In this document: positions 9,137 through 17,735 of the stretch, piece by piece
Layout of the letters: every line of letters starts with the position of its first letter
Position numbering within the stretch: the first letter of the stretch is position 1
Translations under genes and position numbers: made by a program
Assembly (NCBI GenBank): GCA_040880525.1
Contig: JBBDIG010000038.1
Coordinates: forward strand, 57,575-111,079
Origin: Bacteroidia bacterium
GTDB taxonomy: Bacteria; Bacteroidota; Bacteroidia; CAILMK01; JBBDIG01
Length of the DNA: 53,505 nucleotides
Direction: 5' to 3'
The notes under the pieces: generated by a model
What the model saw: the letters and a program-made list of their open reading frames with translations, nothing else
The model's database searches: none
Told to the model about the DNA's origin: nothing

Positions 9137-9560
9137 TAGACACTAAAGCTAAAAGGCACGCAGTAGCACGAAGTTATTTAATAAGAGAAATTAGACACAA
9201 AGGCGCTAAGGCACGAAGTTTAAATTATTAGTGGTACTCTTTTAAATTTATAGGGAGTATTTTAATTAGACACAAAGACTCTGAGGCTCAAAGTAGTCAG
9301 GAGGTTTTGTTTTTAAATATATTAGACACAAAGGCTCTAAGGCTCTAAGGCTCAAAGTAACACTAAGTTTAGGTTATTAGTGGAACTTTTTTAAATTTAT
9401 AGGGAGAATTTTAATTAGACACAAAGACTCTGAGGTACAAAGTAACACTAAGCTTAAATTATATTAATGGAACTTATTATTTAGACAATTTAGACACTAA
9501 GGCGCTAAGGCACAAAGCAACACGAAGATTGAATTATCAGGGATACCTTTAAATATGATA
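9137..9560. repeat. Degenerate dispersed repeats (tagacacaaaggc... type) in a gene-free stretch
   Basis: The phrase tagacac, followed by aaaggc/aaagac and usually by ggc(a/t)c(g/a)aag, recurs near 9137, 9192, 9267, 9323, 9416 and 9491 at irregular spacing. A longer higher-order duplication joins about 9226-9296 and 9373-9445, with only a few mismatches over ~72 bases. The complement of the left-edge unit (gacacaaggaacg...caaggttcacgaag) is recognisably the same class, so the two fields lie in opposite orientation on either side of the T9SS-substrate block. I see no coding sequence here. Confidence 0.85.
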
Positions 9561-9569
9561 AATATATAA

Positions 9570-10796
9570 TTAAATATTTGCAGCGATTAAAAGATCAATT
9601 TCTTTGCTGGAAATATTGAATTTTTCTCCGATATAGCGATTCGTAAGATTGCCTTTATATACATATACTCCATGCCTTACGCTTTCTTTGTCCCATAAAT
9701 AGTTTTTGATGCCACCGGCTTCGCCCACGCTTACCAGGATGGGAGCGAAAATATTGCTGAGCGCATAAGAGGCGGTGCGTGAGACCCGGGAAGGAATATT
9801 GGGCACACAATAATGAATCACATCATGTTTCAGGTAGATGGGCTTTGTATGGTTCGTAACTTCTGAAGTCTCGAAACAACCGCCCTGGTCAATTGCTACG
9901 TCCACCACCACAGAACCGGCTCTCATTTCCATTACCATTTCTTCGCTTACGATGCATGGCGTGCGGCCCTCCCTGGCACGGATAGCTCCGATGGCAACAT
10001 CAGCCGTGCGGAGCGCCTTTACCAGCGTATGAGGATGGATGATGGAGGTGTAAACCCGTGTACCGAGGTCGTTCTGCATTCTGCGCATTCTATAGATGGA
10101 ATCATCAAAAACCTTGACCTGCGCGCCCAGTCCGAGTGCAGTGCGGGTGGCAAACTGGCCTACGGTTCCTGCGCCCAGTATTACCACCTCTGAAGGGGGC
10201 ACGCCTGACACGCCTCCCAGCATCACGCCTTTGCCATGATATACATTGCTCAGATATTCCGCAGCAATGGTGATGGACGCAATACCGGCAATCTCGCTCA
10301 TCGCCTGCAAAACCGGGTACAGGCCGGCTTCATCACGAATGTACTCGAAGGAGATGGCCGTCATTTGCTTTTTCATCAGGATCTGGAGTTGCTTTTCGCC
10401 AAGCAGCGGTAAGGTTAGCGCAGAGATCAGGGTCTGATGGCCGGGCATCATCTCCAGTTCCTTCTCAGAGGGGAAAGCCACTTTCATTACAATATCTGCC
10501 TGGTATATCTCTTTGCGGTCGTAGCTGATCTTTACGCCCACTTCATTGTAATCCTCATCCGAAAATTTGGATTCAAGTCCTGCTCCGGCTTCCATGATCA
10601 CTTCATGGCCGCGGGCCACTAACATTTGCGCACCATGTGGCGTAAGGCCCACTCTGTTTTCCTGGTAGATGATCTCCCGCGGAATGGCAATGGTGAGGTG
10701 GTGCTTTTTGCGCTTTACCTCGGCAAGGGCTTCTTTTGGTTGTAATGCAGCCTGCTTGGCTATTTCATAAAAACCTGATCTGTGTTTGGTCGGCAT
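9570..10796 (-). CDS. ald: Alanine dehydrogenase
   Basis: This enzyme interconverts L-alanine and pyruvate plus ammonia with NAD(H) in the cytoplasm. The 408-residue product carries the family's N-terminal domain (PREIIYQENRVGLTPHGAQMLVARGHEVIMEAGAG) and a Rossmann dinucleotide-binding motif (VVILGAGTVGQFATRTALGLGAQVKVFDD). It also has the conserved VVVDVAIDQGGCFETS. It is about 35-40 residues longer than classical Ald because of an N-terminal extension (FYEIAKQAALQPKEALAEVK), seen commonly in Bacteroidota homologues. Pyridine nucleotide transhydrogenase alpha subunits share this fold, but the length and the absence of a partner gene favour Ald. It lies on the same strand as porX-tsaE, a neighbourhood I recall from other Bacteroidota. 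Confidence 0.9.
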   Translation of the reverse strand: MPTKHRSGFYEIAKQAALQPKEALAEVKRKKHHLTIAIPREIIYQENRVGLTPHGAQMLVARGHEVIMEAGAGLESKFSDEDYNEVGVKISYDRKEIYQADIVMKVAFPSEKELEMMPGHQTLISALTLPLLGEKQLQILMKKQMTAISFEYIRDEAGLYPVLQAMSEIAGIASITIAAEYLSNVYHGKGVMLGGVSGVPPSEVVILGAGTVGQFATRTALGLGAQVKVFDDSIYRMRRMQNDLGTRVYTSIIHPHTLVKALRTADVAIGAIRAREGRTPCIVSEEMVMEMRAGSVVVDVAIDQGGCFETSEVTNHTKPIYLKHDVIHYCVPNIPSRVSRTASYALSNIFAPILVSVGEAGGIKNYLWDKESVRHGVYVYKGNLTNRYIGEKFNISSKEIDLLIAANI

Positions 10797-11129
10797 CTCT
10801 CGTCATTCTATAAAACGTAGAAAGGTATAGCTTCTTAAATAGATTAGCAGAAAAAAGTGCAGAATTAATGGCTGATGTAAAAAGCCCCTGAAAGTTAATA
10901 CCAGAAAGGATAAGGCATTAAGTTGTTCGTTTCGGAGCAAAGAATTTGTAAAAGTGGAAGATTGGCCGGGCACAACAAAAATCCACGAATCAATTTTGAA
11001 AGTTGTGTTTAGAATTCTTTCTCCGGACGCCACGGTTTGACCTGTTGCGGAAACATCTGGTAGCGCCAGTGAAAGTCAGAAAGAAAACAAGAGCGAGCCG
11101 GAAATGATCTGCTGGTGAGGTGCAGGCAT
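10797..11129. other. Gene-free stretch upstream of ald
   Basis: There are 333 bases between ald and the lipoprotein gene. A near -7 match (TACCTTTC on the minus strand, about 10823-10830) could serve ald. A 76-codon minus-strand frame exists here, but its composition (Phe/Leu-rich, no domain) is not persuasive. I see no repeat or RNA gene. Confidence 0.5.
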
Positions 11130-11735
11130 TTAATCCATCTGGCTTGAGGCCTGCGCTTGCATTCTGGCATCATGCACCCAGGCGGTGAGGTAATACTCCA
11201 ACCATTTATATTCTTCAGAGCTCATGGTTTTTTGCAAGTCCTCCATGGAGGCTAAATATACCGGGCATTCGGGCTGTTCTATGCCATTCTCCACAGGTTT
11301 CCACACAGGTCCCAAACCCAGGATCTCAATATCGTGCATGGTATTGGGGCCACGTTGGAAAAATCTAAAGACAACGCAATAGCTCCTAATATCACACTGA
11401 TCGAAGGGGACAAAAGTGATGGAATCATGGTATTGGCTGGAGTCATCCGGGTTCGTATAGTACCGGGTGGTATCTGTCATTCCGGTTTCGCGCAGGGTTG
11501 CTGCCGGAATGAGGTCGCGAAGCTGTACATTGCTGTAAGCCCTGATCTTAGGTTCTTTTGCCAATTCATTTATCGCAGCCTGAAGTCCGATAAACTCCGG
11601 CTCCATGCGATCCTTTTGCAGGTTGATATCTTCCCTGAAATATTCTTTACGTTCTAAAACTTCCTTTTCACAGGAAGTAAGTATTATTACAGAGGCAATG
11701 AATGCAATTACGGGAGGGTACAAAAATCTTTTCAC
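11130..11735 (-). CDS. Predicted lipoprotein of unknown function
   Basis: The 201-residue product has a lipoprotein signal (IASVIILTSCEKE, Cys at about residue 22), so it should be lipidated and held on a membrane facing the periplasm or outside. The mature part is charged and helical near the N-terminus (ERKEYFREDINLQKDRMEPEF). A region with CDIRSYCVVFRFFQRGPN and a C-terminal helix with EEYKWLEYYLTAW follow. No known domain is evident. It sits alone between ald and tsaE-porX on the same strand, with gaps of over 200 bases, so it is probably transcribed separately. Confidence 0.75.
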   Translation of the reverse strand: MKRFLYPPVIAFIASVIILTSCEKEVLERKEYFREDINLQKDRMEPEFIGLQAAINELAKEPKIRAYSNVQLRDLIPAATLRETGMTDTTRYYTNPDDSSQYHDSITFVPFDQCDIRSYCVVFRFFQRGPNTMHDIEILGLGPVWKPVENGIEQPECPVYLASMEDLQKTMSSEEYKWLEYYLTAWVHDARMQAQASSQMD

Positions 11736-11981
11736 GGGTATAGGTTTGCTGCATGATGATCAACTGTTTCTGCCGTTCAGGAAAAATGGGCGCTTGTTTT
11801 GGGGGAGATAACGGTTGGTTGCAGAATTATAGATAAACGCAGCGAGAGAGATAAAAGTTCTGCAAACGGACGTAAAAATACTTATTGAAATGATAGCTCG
11901 TACAACTAAAATCTATGCCATCCTTTGCAGGAGATGTTCAAAATATTAAACAAAAATTCAGGGCAAATGGAATAGTGGGGA

Positions 11982-12410
11982 TCAGAGGTGCAGGACGTGC
12001 GCTATCAGGCGGCTGCCATCCTCCTGCTCTGTAATGCGGAAAAGCATAAAATCAGGGGGAATGAGGCCGGGGATCAGTTCCGGCCATTCTATAAATACGT
12101 AAGCCTCGCTGTAGAAGTACTCTTCGTAGCCGAGATCATACATTTCTTCTTCCTGTCTTAGCCGGTATACATCGAAATGGTATATGGTGCTTTGGCCCTG
12201 ATATTCGTTTACCAGCGAAAAAGTGGGGCTGCTTACTTCGGAATCAGGAACTTCCAGGATGTGGCAAAAAGCCTTGATGAGCGTTGTTTTTCCAGCACCC
12301 ATCGCTCCCTGTATGGCAAATTTTTTCCTGCCACCGGCATAGTCCAGGATTTCCTGTGCAGCATTATGAAGCTGCTTCTCAGTTTTTGCGCGCCATTGTT
12401 TTACGGCCAT
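11982..12410 (-). CDS. tsaE: tRNA threonylcarbamoyladenosine biosynthesis ATPase TsaE
   Basis: TsaE is the ATPase that works with TsaB-TsaD in adding threonylcarbamoyl to A37 of ANN-decoding tRNAs. The 142-residue length is typical. The Walker A motif GAMGAGKTTLIKAF lies at about residues 34-47. The family-specific segment SSPTFSLVNEYQG follows, then YHFDVYRL, a Walker B-like YVFIEWPELI, and a C-terminal strand. The start is 13 bases after the porX stop, so the two genes are likely one transcript. TsaB and TsaD are not in this window. Confidence 0.93.
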   Translation of the reverse strand: MAVKQWRAKTEKQLHNAAQEILDYAGGRKKFAIQGAMGAGKTTLIKAFCHILEVPDSEVSSPTFSLVNEYQGQSTIYHFDVYRLRQEEEMYDLGYEEYFYSEAYVFIEWPELIPGLIPPDFMLFRITEQEDGSRLIAHVLHL

Positions 12411-12423
12411 TGCCGGGTTTGGA

Positions 12424-13980
12424 TTAGCTTCCTTTCGATTCCATAGTGATGACGGGAATGATCATTTCTTCCAGGGAAATTCCGCCATGCTGAAAGGTGT
12501 CCTTAAAAAAGTTGACGTAATAATTGTAATTATTCGGATATACGAAATAGTTATCCTCTTTCGCAAAAACGTAACTGGAACTGACGAATGGAGCGGGCAG
12601 CAGAATGTCATCCGGTTCTTTGACATGGAGAACTGCCTTTGCGTCAAAATTCAGGTTCTTGCCTTGCTTATAGCGAAGATTGGTGGTGGTGTTTCGGTCG
12701 CCAATAATTTTAGAGGGCCGTTTTACCCGCACAGAACCATGATCGGTCGTGAGCACCAGGTTCACCTTCTTGCTAGCCACTTTTTTCAGAAAATCGTAGA
12801 GCGGTGAATGCTCGAACCATGAAAAGGTGAGAGAGCGGTATGCGGGCTCATCTTCCGCTAATTCCTTCAGCACCTGCATCTCCGTCCTGACGTGAGAAAG
12901 CAGATCTACAAAATTGTATATTACTACGGCCAGATCGTTATTCAGGATATTTGAGGCATTGTCCACCAGGCTTTTGCCAGCCTCCAGGTTCGTAATTTTA
13001 TTGTAGCTGAAGCGGATATCTTTCCTGGCGCGCTTCAGGTATTCTCCAATAAACTCCTGTTCATTCAGATTTTTGCCACCTTCATCTTCATCGTTTACCC
13101 ATAACTTGGGGTAGCGTTTGGCAATTTCCGAAGGCATCATTCCGGTAAAGATGGAATTCCGCGCATAGTTGGTGGCGGTAGGAAGAATGCTGAAATAGGT
13201 GCTGTCATCCTTAATATTAAAAAGCTCAGAAAACTTTGGTTGCATGATTCGCCATTGATCATATCTCAGATTATCAATGAGCAGAAAAACGGTAGGCTTT
13301 CCATTATCCAGAAGCGGAATGAGTTTTTTGCTCAGCAGCCGGGGAGACATCAGGGGGGCGTTGTCAGGATCATTGATCCAGTCCACATAATTATTTTCCA
13401 CAAAACGGGAGAAGTTGGAGTTGGCTTCGCTTTTTTGGGTTACCAACACATCTTTCATCGTTTCGTCATCCGATTTTTCCAGCTCGATATCCCAATGCAC
13501 AAGTTTGCGATAAACGTCCATCCATTCTTCAGCATTCAGTTGTTCGTTTACGCTCATGCTCAGTTCGCGGAAATCCTGCTGATAGTTCAGGGTGATTTTT
13601 TCACTAACCAGTCTCTTGGTATCCACCAGCTTTTTGACCGTCAGCAGAATTTGCTTCGGATTTACAGGCTTAATAAGGTAATCACTGATCTGCGAACCGA
13701 TGGCATCTTCCATTACCATTTCTTCTTCGCTCTTGGTGATCATTACCACCGGCACTTCCGGCCTGATGCGCTTTATCTTGTATAGCGTTTCCAGCCCCGT
13801 CATTCCCGGCATGTTTTCATCCAGGAAGATGAGACTGTAAAATTTATCAGTTGCTTCCTCAACGGCTTCAGCACCGTTGGTCACTGCGGTTACCTCAAAG
13901 CCTTTTGTCTCTAAAAAAAGGATGTGGGGTTTGAGCAGATCAATTTCATCATCTGCCCACAGTATCTTAATTTTATCCAT
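12424..13980 (-). CDS. porX: T9SS response regulator PorX (receiver + PglZ phosphatase domain)
   Basis: PorX, with its sensor partner PorY, controls T9SS gene expression and assembly. It binds and hydrolyses cyclic oligonucleotides through its alkaline-phosphatase-superfamily domain. The receiver domain spans residues 1-120, with the acidic pair D10/D11, phospho-acceptor Asp54 (IFLDENMPGM) and the conserved Lys in YLIKPVNP. A helical linker leads to the PglZ domain from about residue 220: VFLLIDNLRYDQWR, TATNYARNSIFTGMMP with the candidate nucleophile Thr, and the metal-binding LTTDHGS. The full length of 518 residues matches the family. It is divergent from the HD-lpx operon and upstream of tsaE. 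With porQ and the secreted substrates it shows that the host has T9SS. Confidence 0.95.
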   Translation of the reverse strand: MDKIKILWADDEIDLLKPHILFLETKGFEVTAVTNGAEAVEEATDKFYSLIFLDENMPGMTGLETLYKIKRIRPEVPVVMITKSEEEMVMEDAIGSQISDYLIKPVNPKQILLTVKKLVDTKRLVSEKITLNYQQDFRELSMSVNEQLNAEEWMDVYRKLVHWDIELEKSDDETMKDVLVTQKSEANSNFSRFVENNYVDWINDPDNAPLMSPRLLSKKLIPLLDNGKPTVFLLIDNLRYDQWRIMQPKFSELFNIKDDSTYFSILPTATNYARNSIFTGMMPSEIAKRYPKLWVNDEDEGGKNLNEQEFIGEYLKRARKDIRFSYNKITNLEAGKSLVDNASNILNNDLAVVIYNFVDLLSHVRTEMQVLKELAEDEPAYRSLTFSWFEHSPLYDFLKKVASKKVNLVLTTDHGSVRVKRPSKIIGDRNTTTNLRYKQGKNLNFDAKAVLHVKEPDDILLPAPFVSSSYVFAKEDNYFVYPNNYNYYVNFFKDTFQHGGISLEEMIIPVITMESKGS

Positions 13981-13988
13981 TATTGCGC

Positions 13989-13996
13989 TATTTTTG
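13989..13996 (+). promoter_or_regulatory. Candidate -7 element for the HD-lpx operon (TATTTTTG)
   Basis: This is an exact match to TAnnTTTG in the 70-base divergent region between porX and the HD gene, about 55 bases before the TTG start at 14051. No clear TTTG lies at the -33 distance, so the call rests on the -7 element and the position. Confidence 0.4.
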
Positions 13997-14050
13997 GCGA
14001 TTTTTTATTAGAAATTTCAGTTACAAAACAACGGCAAATACCAGTAATCG

Positions 14051-15283
14051 TTGAGCCAAACAAAAATATTTAACGACCCGGTTTACGGCTTCGTTACCAT
14101 TCCTACTGCCACTCTTTTCAAGGTCATTGAACATCGTTACTTTCAGCGGCTCCGCTATATAAAGCAATTGGGCCTTACGCATATGGTTTATCCGGGAGCT
14201 TTGCATACCCGGTTTCATCATGCAATTGGTGCATTGCACCTGCTGCTGGAAGCGCTGGAAGTGTTACGAATGAAAAAGGTGAAAATATCAGATGAGGAAG
14301 CGGAAGCGGTATCGCTTGCTGTGCTGCTACATGATATTGGCCACGGCCCCTTTTCGCACGCCCTGGAGAATACTTTGGTGCAAGGCATAACGCACGAGGA
14401 GATTTCGGCTTTGTTCATCAGCAAGCTGAACGGGGAATTGGACGGAACATTATCTCTGGCCATCGAAATGTTTAACGGCCGCTACCACCGTCCGTTTTTT
14501 AACCAGCTTATTTCCGGACAACTGGATGTGGACAGGCTTGATTACCTGAGAAGGGACAGTTTCTACACAGGTGTTTCTGAGGGCGTTATTGGCTCTGAAC
14601 GCATTATTAAAATGATGGATGTGGTGGATGACGAACTGGTGGTGGAAGCAAAGGCAATATATTCCATTGAGAAATTTCTGATTGCCAGGCGGCTGATGTA
14701 TTGGCAGGTGTATCTTCATAAAACAGTAATAGGGGCGGAAGTGCTGCTGGTAAAAATTCTTCAAAGAGCCAGGAAAATGGCGGAAAAGGGAGAAGCGCTG
14801 TTCTGCTCTCCCGCATTGGCATTTTTTCTTTACAAACCCTTGCAGGCCGCTGATTTTAGAGCAAATCCAAAAGTTTTAGATACCTTTGCGCGATTAGATG
14901 ACCACGACATCATGGTATCTGTTAAAGCCTGGAGCCAACATCCTGACCTTGTACTTTCTCTTCTCTGCCAGCGGTTGGTAAACAGGCAATTATTCAAGAT
15001 CGAAATTTCCGATAATCCCTTTTCTGAAGACAGGATAGCATTATATCGATACGCCATGGTAACTGATTGGAATATTCCTCTCGAAGACGCAGGATACTTT
15101 GTTTTTTCTGATATAGTTGAAAACAATGCCTACAATGCAGAAACCAACAAGATCATGATTTTGCAAAAAGATGGCGACATCACCGGTTTTTCTCAGGCTT
15201 CAGATTATCCTTATTCCTCGGTGCAAAGCGGAATAGTGAAAAAGTATTTTCTCTGCTATCCCAAGGAACTCAATAAAGCCTGA
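14051..15283 (+). CDS. HD superfamily phosphohydrolase (TTG start)
   Basis: The 410-residue product belongs to the COG1078 HD family, which is related to dGTPases and SAMHD1. Metal-binding motifs are visible at HTRFHHAIGALHLL (about residues 55-68) and LAVLLHDIGHGPFSHALE (about 92-109). The family signature QLDVDRLDYLRRDSFYTGV is near residue 160. The substrate in Bacteroidota is not established. The reading frame opens with TTG, encoding SQTKIFNDPVYGFV, the usual N-terminus for this family, and no in-frame ATG precedes it. It ends 8 bases before lpxD and heads the lipid A operon, an order I recall from other members of the phylum. Confidence 0.88.
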   Translation: MSQTKIFNDPVYGFVTIPTATLFKVIEHRYFQRLRYIKQLGLTHMVYPGALHTRFHHAIGALHLLLEALEVLRMKKVKISDEEAEAVSLAVLLHDIGHGPFSHALENTLVQGITHEEISALFISKLNGELDGTLSLAIEMFNGRYHRPFFNQLISGQLDVDRLDYLRRDSFYTGVSEGVIGSERIIKMMDVVDDELVVEAKAIYSIEKFLIARRLMYWQVYLHKTVIGAEVLLVKILQRARKMAEKGEALFCSPALAFFLYKPLQAADFRANPKVLDTFARLDDHDIMVSVKAWSQHPDLVLSLLCQRLVNRQLFKIEISDNPFSEDRIALYRYAMVTDWNIPLEDAGYFVFSDIVENNAYNAETNKIMILQKDGDITGFSQASDYPYSSVQSGIVKKYFLCYPKELNKA

Positions 15284-15291
15284 ATTGATCT

Positions 15292-16341
15292 ATGCAATTA
15301 ACCGTTGCGGAAATAAGCAGAATGGTGGATGGCGAGTGGGAAGGGGACCATGAGGTTCTGATCAGCAGCTTCGCACCCATAGAAGAAGCTAAGAAAGGCG
15401 ACATTACTTTTCTTTCCAATCAAAAATATACTCCTTATTTATACACCACCGGGGCCTCGGCTGTGCTTGTGGAAAAGAGTTTCAAGCCTGGAAAAAACAA
15501 GCATCCTACACTGATTTACGTAGACGATGTCTATTCCAAACTTTCATTTCTGCTCAGTAAATTTCAAAACAACCTTAACGGTAAATCCGGTATTGAACAG
15601 CCTTCGTTTGTCTCAGACGAGGCTGCTTTGGGCAAACAAGTCTATGTCGGAGCGTTTAGCTATGTGAGCAGCGGGGTAAAAATTGCGGACAAGGTGAAGA
15701 TCTTTCCCCAGGTATACGTTGGAGAAAATGTGGAAATAGGGCAGGGCACCATTCTGTATCCCGGAGCGCGGGTATATGCCAATTGCAGGATTGGCCAAAA
15801 CTGCATTATCCATTCAGGTTGCGTGATCGGTTCAGATGGTTTTGGTTTTGCGCCACAGGCTGATGGATCCTACAAGAAAATGCCGCAGACCGGAAACGTC
15901 ATTATAGAGGACGATGTGGAGATTGGCGCCAACACAACCATTGACCGAGCTACCATACGTTCAACTATTATTAAAAAGGGTGTAAAACTGGATAACCTGA
16001 TCCAGATCGCACATAACGTAGAAATAGGCCAGAATACAGTGATAGCAGCACAATCCGGAGTTTCCGGCAGCACCAAAATTGGCAGCCAGTGCGTAGTTGC
16101 AGGCCAGGTGGGCATTATCGGCCACATTACCATCGCAAAGGGAACGAAGATAGGGGCGAAGAGTGGAATCGGTAAGTCCATCACAGGCGAAGATCAGAAG
16201 TGGCATGGCATTCCTGCGGGGCCTTATCAGGATACATTGCGGGCCCAGGTATTGATGAGAAAGCTTCCTGAATTAGCTGCCCGCATTGCCGAACTGGAGA
16301 AAACTATCAAAGAATTAAAAGAAGGTTCTGATATCCAATGA
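15292..16341 (+). CDS. lpxD: UDP-3-O-acylglucosamine N-acyltransferase LpxD
   Basis: LpxD adds the N-linked acyl chain to UDP-3-O-acyl-glucosamine, the third step of lipid A synthesis. The 349-residue product has the N-terminal uridine-binding domain (residues 1-100, with FLSNQKYTPYL). A left-handed beta-helix of hexapeptide repeats follows (about 105-300). The catalytic His is in LIQIAHNVEIG near residue 240, and GSDGFGFAP precedes it. A short C-terminal helix (LPELAARIAELEKTIKEL) follows, as in trimeric LpxD. Its stop overlaps the next start by 4 bases (ATGA). Confidence 0.96.
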   Translation: MQLTVAEISRMVDGEWEGDHEVLISSFAPIEEAKKGDITFLSNQKYTPYLYTTGASAVLVEKSFKPGKNKHPTLIYVDDVYSKLSFLLSKFQNNLNGKSGIEQPSFVSDEAALGKQVYVGAFSYVSSGVKIADKVKIFPQVYVGENVEIGQGTILYPGARVYANCRIGQNCIIHSGCVIGSDGFGFAPQADGSYKKMPQTGNVIIEDDVEIGANTTIDRATIRSTIIKKGVKLDNLIQIAHNVEIGQNTVIAAQSGVSGSTKIGSQCVVAGQVGIIGHITIAKGTKIGAKSGIGKSITGEDQKWHGIPAGPYQDTLRAQVLMRKLPELAARIAELEKTIKELKEGSDIQ

Positions 16342-17732
16342 ACGTGAAGCAAACAACCATTAAAGAGTCCGTGACGGTTTCCGGGGTCGGTCTTCATACA
16401 GGTGAAGAGGTTAATTTAACTTTTCATCCTGCTGATGATAATCACGGGTTTAAATTTCAGCGAACAGACCTTGAGGACCGGCCGGTCATTGAGGCTGACG
16501 TAGACCTCGTATTGGATACTTCCAGGGGAACCACCCTCGGGAAAAATGGTGTGAAGGTGGCCACAGTAGAACATGTGCTGGCAGCGCTTGCCGGCCTGCA
16601 GCTCGATAATGTGCTCATCGAACTGGACAGCAGCGAAACGCCTATTATGGATGGAAGCGCGCAACAGTTCATAGAGGCCGTACTGCAGGCAGGCATCTTG
16701 GAGCAGAAGACTGACCGCGATTATTTCGAGGTGCCTGTGAATATTCACTTCTCAGAACCGGAACGCAGGGTGGAGATGATCGCTATGCCGCTTGATACCT
16801 TCAGGGCAACCGTGATGGTGGATTATAATTCGCCCGTACTCGGAAGCCAGCATGCCTCCATCAGTGATATTAGTGATTTTAAAAGAGAAGTTTCAAGCAG
16901 CCGAACCTTCTGCTTTCTGCATGAACTGGAGCAACTGGTGGAGCATAATCTCATTAAAGGAGGAGACCTGAACAACGCCATCGTTATTGTAGATCGCAAA
17001 GTTTCCGAGGAGGAATTATCTCATCTTGCCAAGCTCTTTAACAAACACAGCATTCAGGTAAAAAAAGAAGGTATTCTTAATAATGTAGAGCTGCGATATC
17101 AGAATGAACCCGCGAGGCATAAGTTGTTGGATCTTGTCGGAGACCTTGCCCTGATCGGAACTCCGCTTAAAGCGCAGATAATGGCGGCCCGTCCTGGCCA
17201 CGCTGCCAATGTTGCCTTCGCAAGAAAGATCAAGCGGTTTATGCAGAAAACCCGCAGGAAAAATAAATCTCCTCATTACGATCCTAACCAGACGCCCATT
17301 TTTGATGCGCGGGAAATTGAGCGCATTCTTCCCCATAAATATCCGTTTTTGCTCGTGGATAAGGTCATTGATCTTTCTAGTACCCATGTGGTTGGGATTA
17401 AAAATGTATCAATGAATGAGCACTTTTTTAAAGGCCACTTTCCCGGAAATCCGGTGATGCCGGGAGTTTTGATCATAGAGGCAATGGCACAGACCGGAGG
17501 CGTCATGATCCTGAGCCAGCTTGAGGATCCGGAGAACTACATGACCTACTTCCTGAAAATAGAAAGCGTAAAATTCAAAGAGAAGGTAGTGCCGGGAGAT
17601 ACCTTAGTTTTGCGGCTGGACATTACCCAGCCTATCCGCAGAGGTATTTGCTCCATGAAGGCCCAGGCTTTTGTGGGCAACAGGCTCGTTACGGAAGCGG
17701 AACTCATGGCGCAAATCGTAAAATACAGGTAG
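16338..17732 (+). CDS. lpxC-fabZ: Bifunctional LpxC deacetylase / FabZ hydroxyacyl-ACP dehydratase
   Basis: This 464-residue fusion is typical of Bacteroidota. The LpxC half (residues 1-300) removes the acetyl group from UDP-3-O-acyl-GlcNAc. Zinc ligands are visible in VEHVLAALAG and in HKLLDLVGD (His-x3-Asp). The FabZ half (about 318-464) dehydrates 3-hydroxyacyl-ACP. It has LPHKYPFLLVDKV, the catalytic His in GHFPGNPVMPGVL and the Glu in LIIEAMAQTGG. The junction is the basic linker MQKTRRKNKSPHYDPN. Fusing the two probably keeps balanced the enzymes that draw on the shared hydroxyacyl-ACP pool. It overlaps lpxD by 4 bases and is followed 3 bases later by lpxA. Confidence 0.97.
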   Translation: MNVKQTTIKESVTVSGVGLHTGEEVNLTFHPADDNHGFKFQRTDLEDRPVIEADVDLVLDTSRGTTLGKNGVKVATVEHVLAALAGLQLDNVLIELDSSETPIMDGSAQQFIEAVLQAGILEQKTDRDYFEVPVNIHFSEPERRVEMIAMPLDTFRATVMVDYNSPVLGSQHASISDISDFKREVSSSRTFCFLHELEQLVEHNLIKGGDLNNAIVIVDRKVSEEELSHLAKLFNKHSIQVKKEGILNNVELRYQNEPARHKLLDLVGDLALIGTPLKAQIMAARPGHAANVAFARKIKRFMQKTRRKNKSPHYDPNQTPIFDAREIERILPHKYPFLLVDKVIDLSSTHVVGIKNVSMNEHFFKGHFPGNPVMPGVLIIEAMAQTGGVMILSQLEDPENYMTYFLKIESVKFKEKVVPGDTLVLRLDITQPIRRGICSMKAQAFVGNRLVTEAELMAQIVKYR

Positions 17733-17735
17733 CAG

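Noticed and set aside
10803-11033. 76-codon minus-strand frame upstream of ald
   Set aside because: Phe/Leu-rich composition, no domain or signal, no supportive spacing. It is more likely ald leader sequence.
13240-13785. 181-codon plus-strand frame
   Set aside because: Antisense to porX, which has unmistakable receiver and PglZ motifs.
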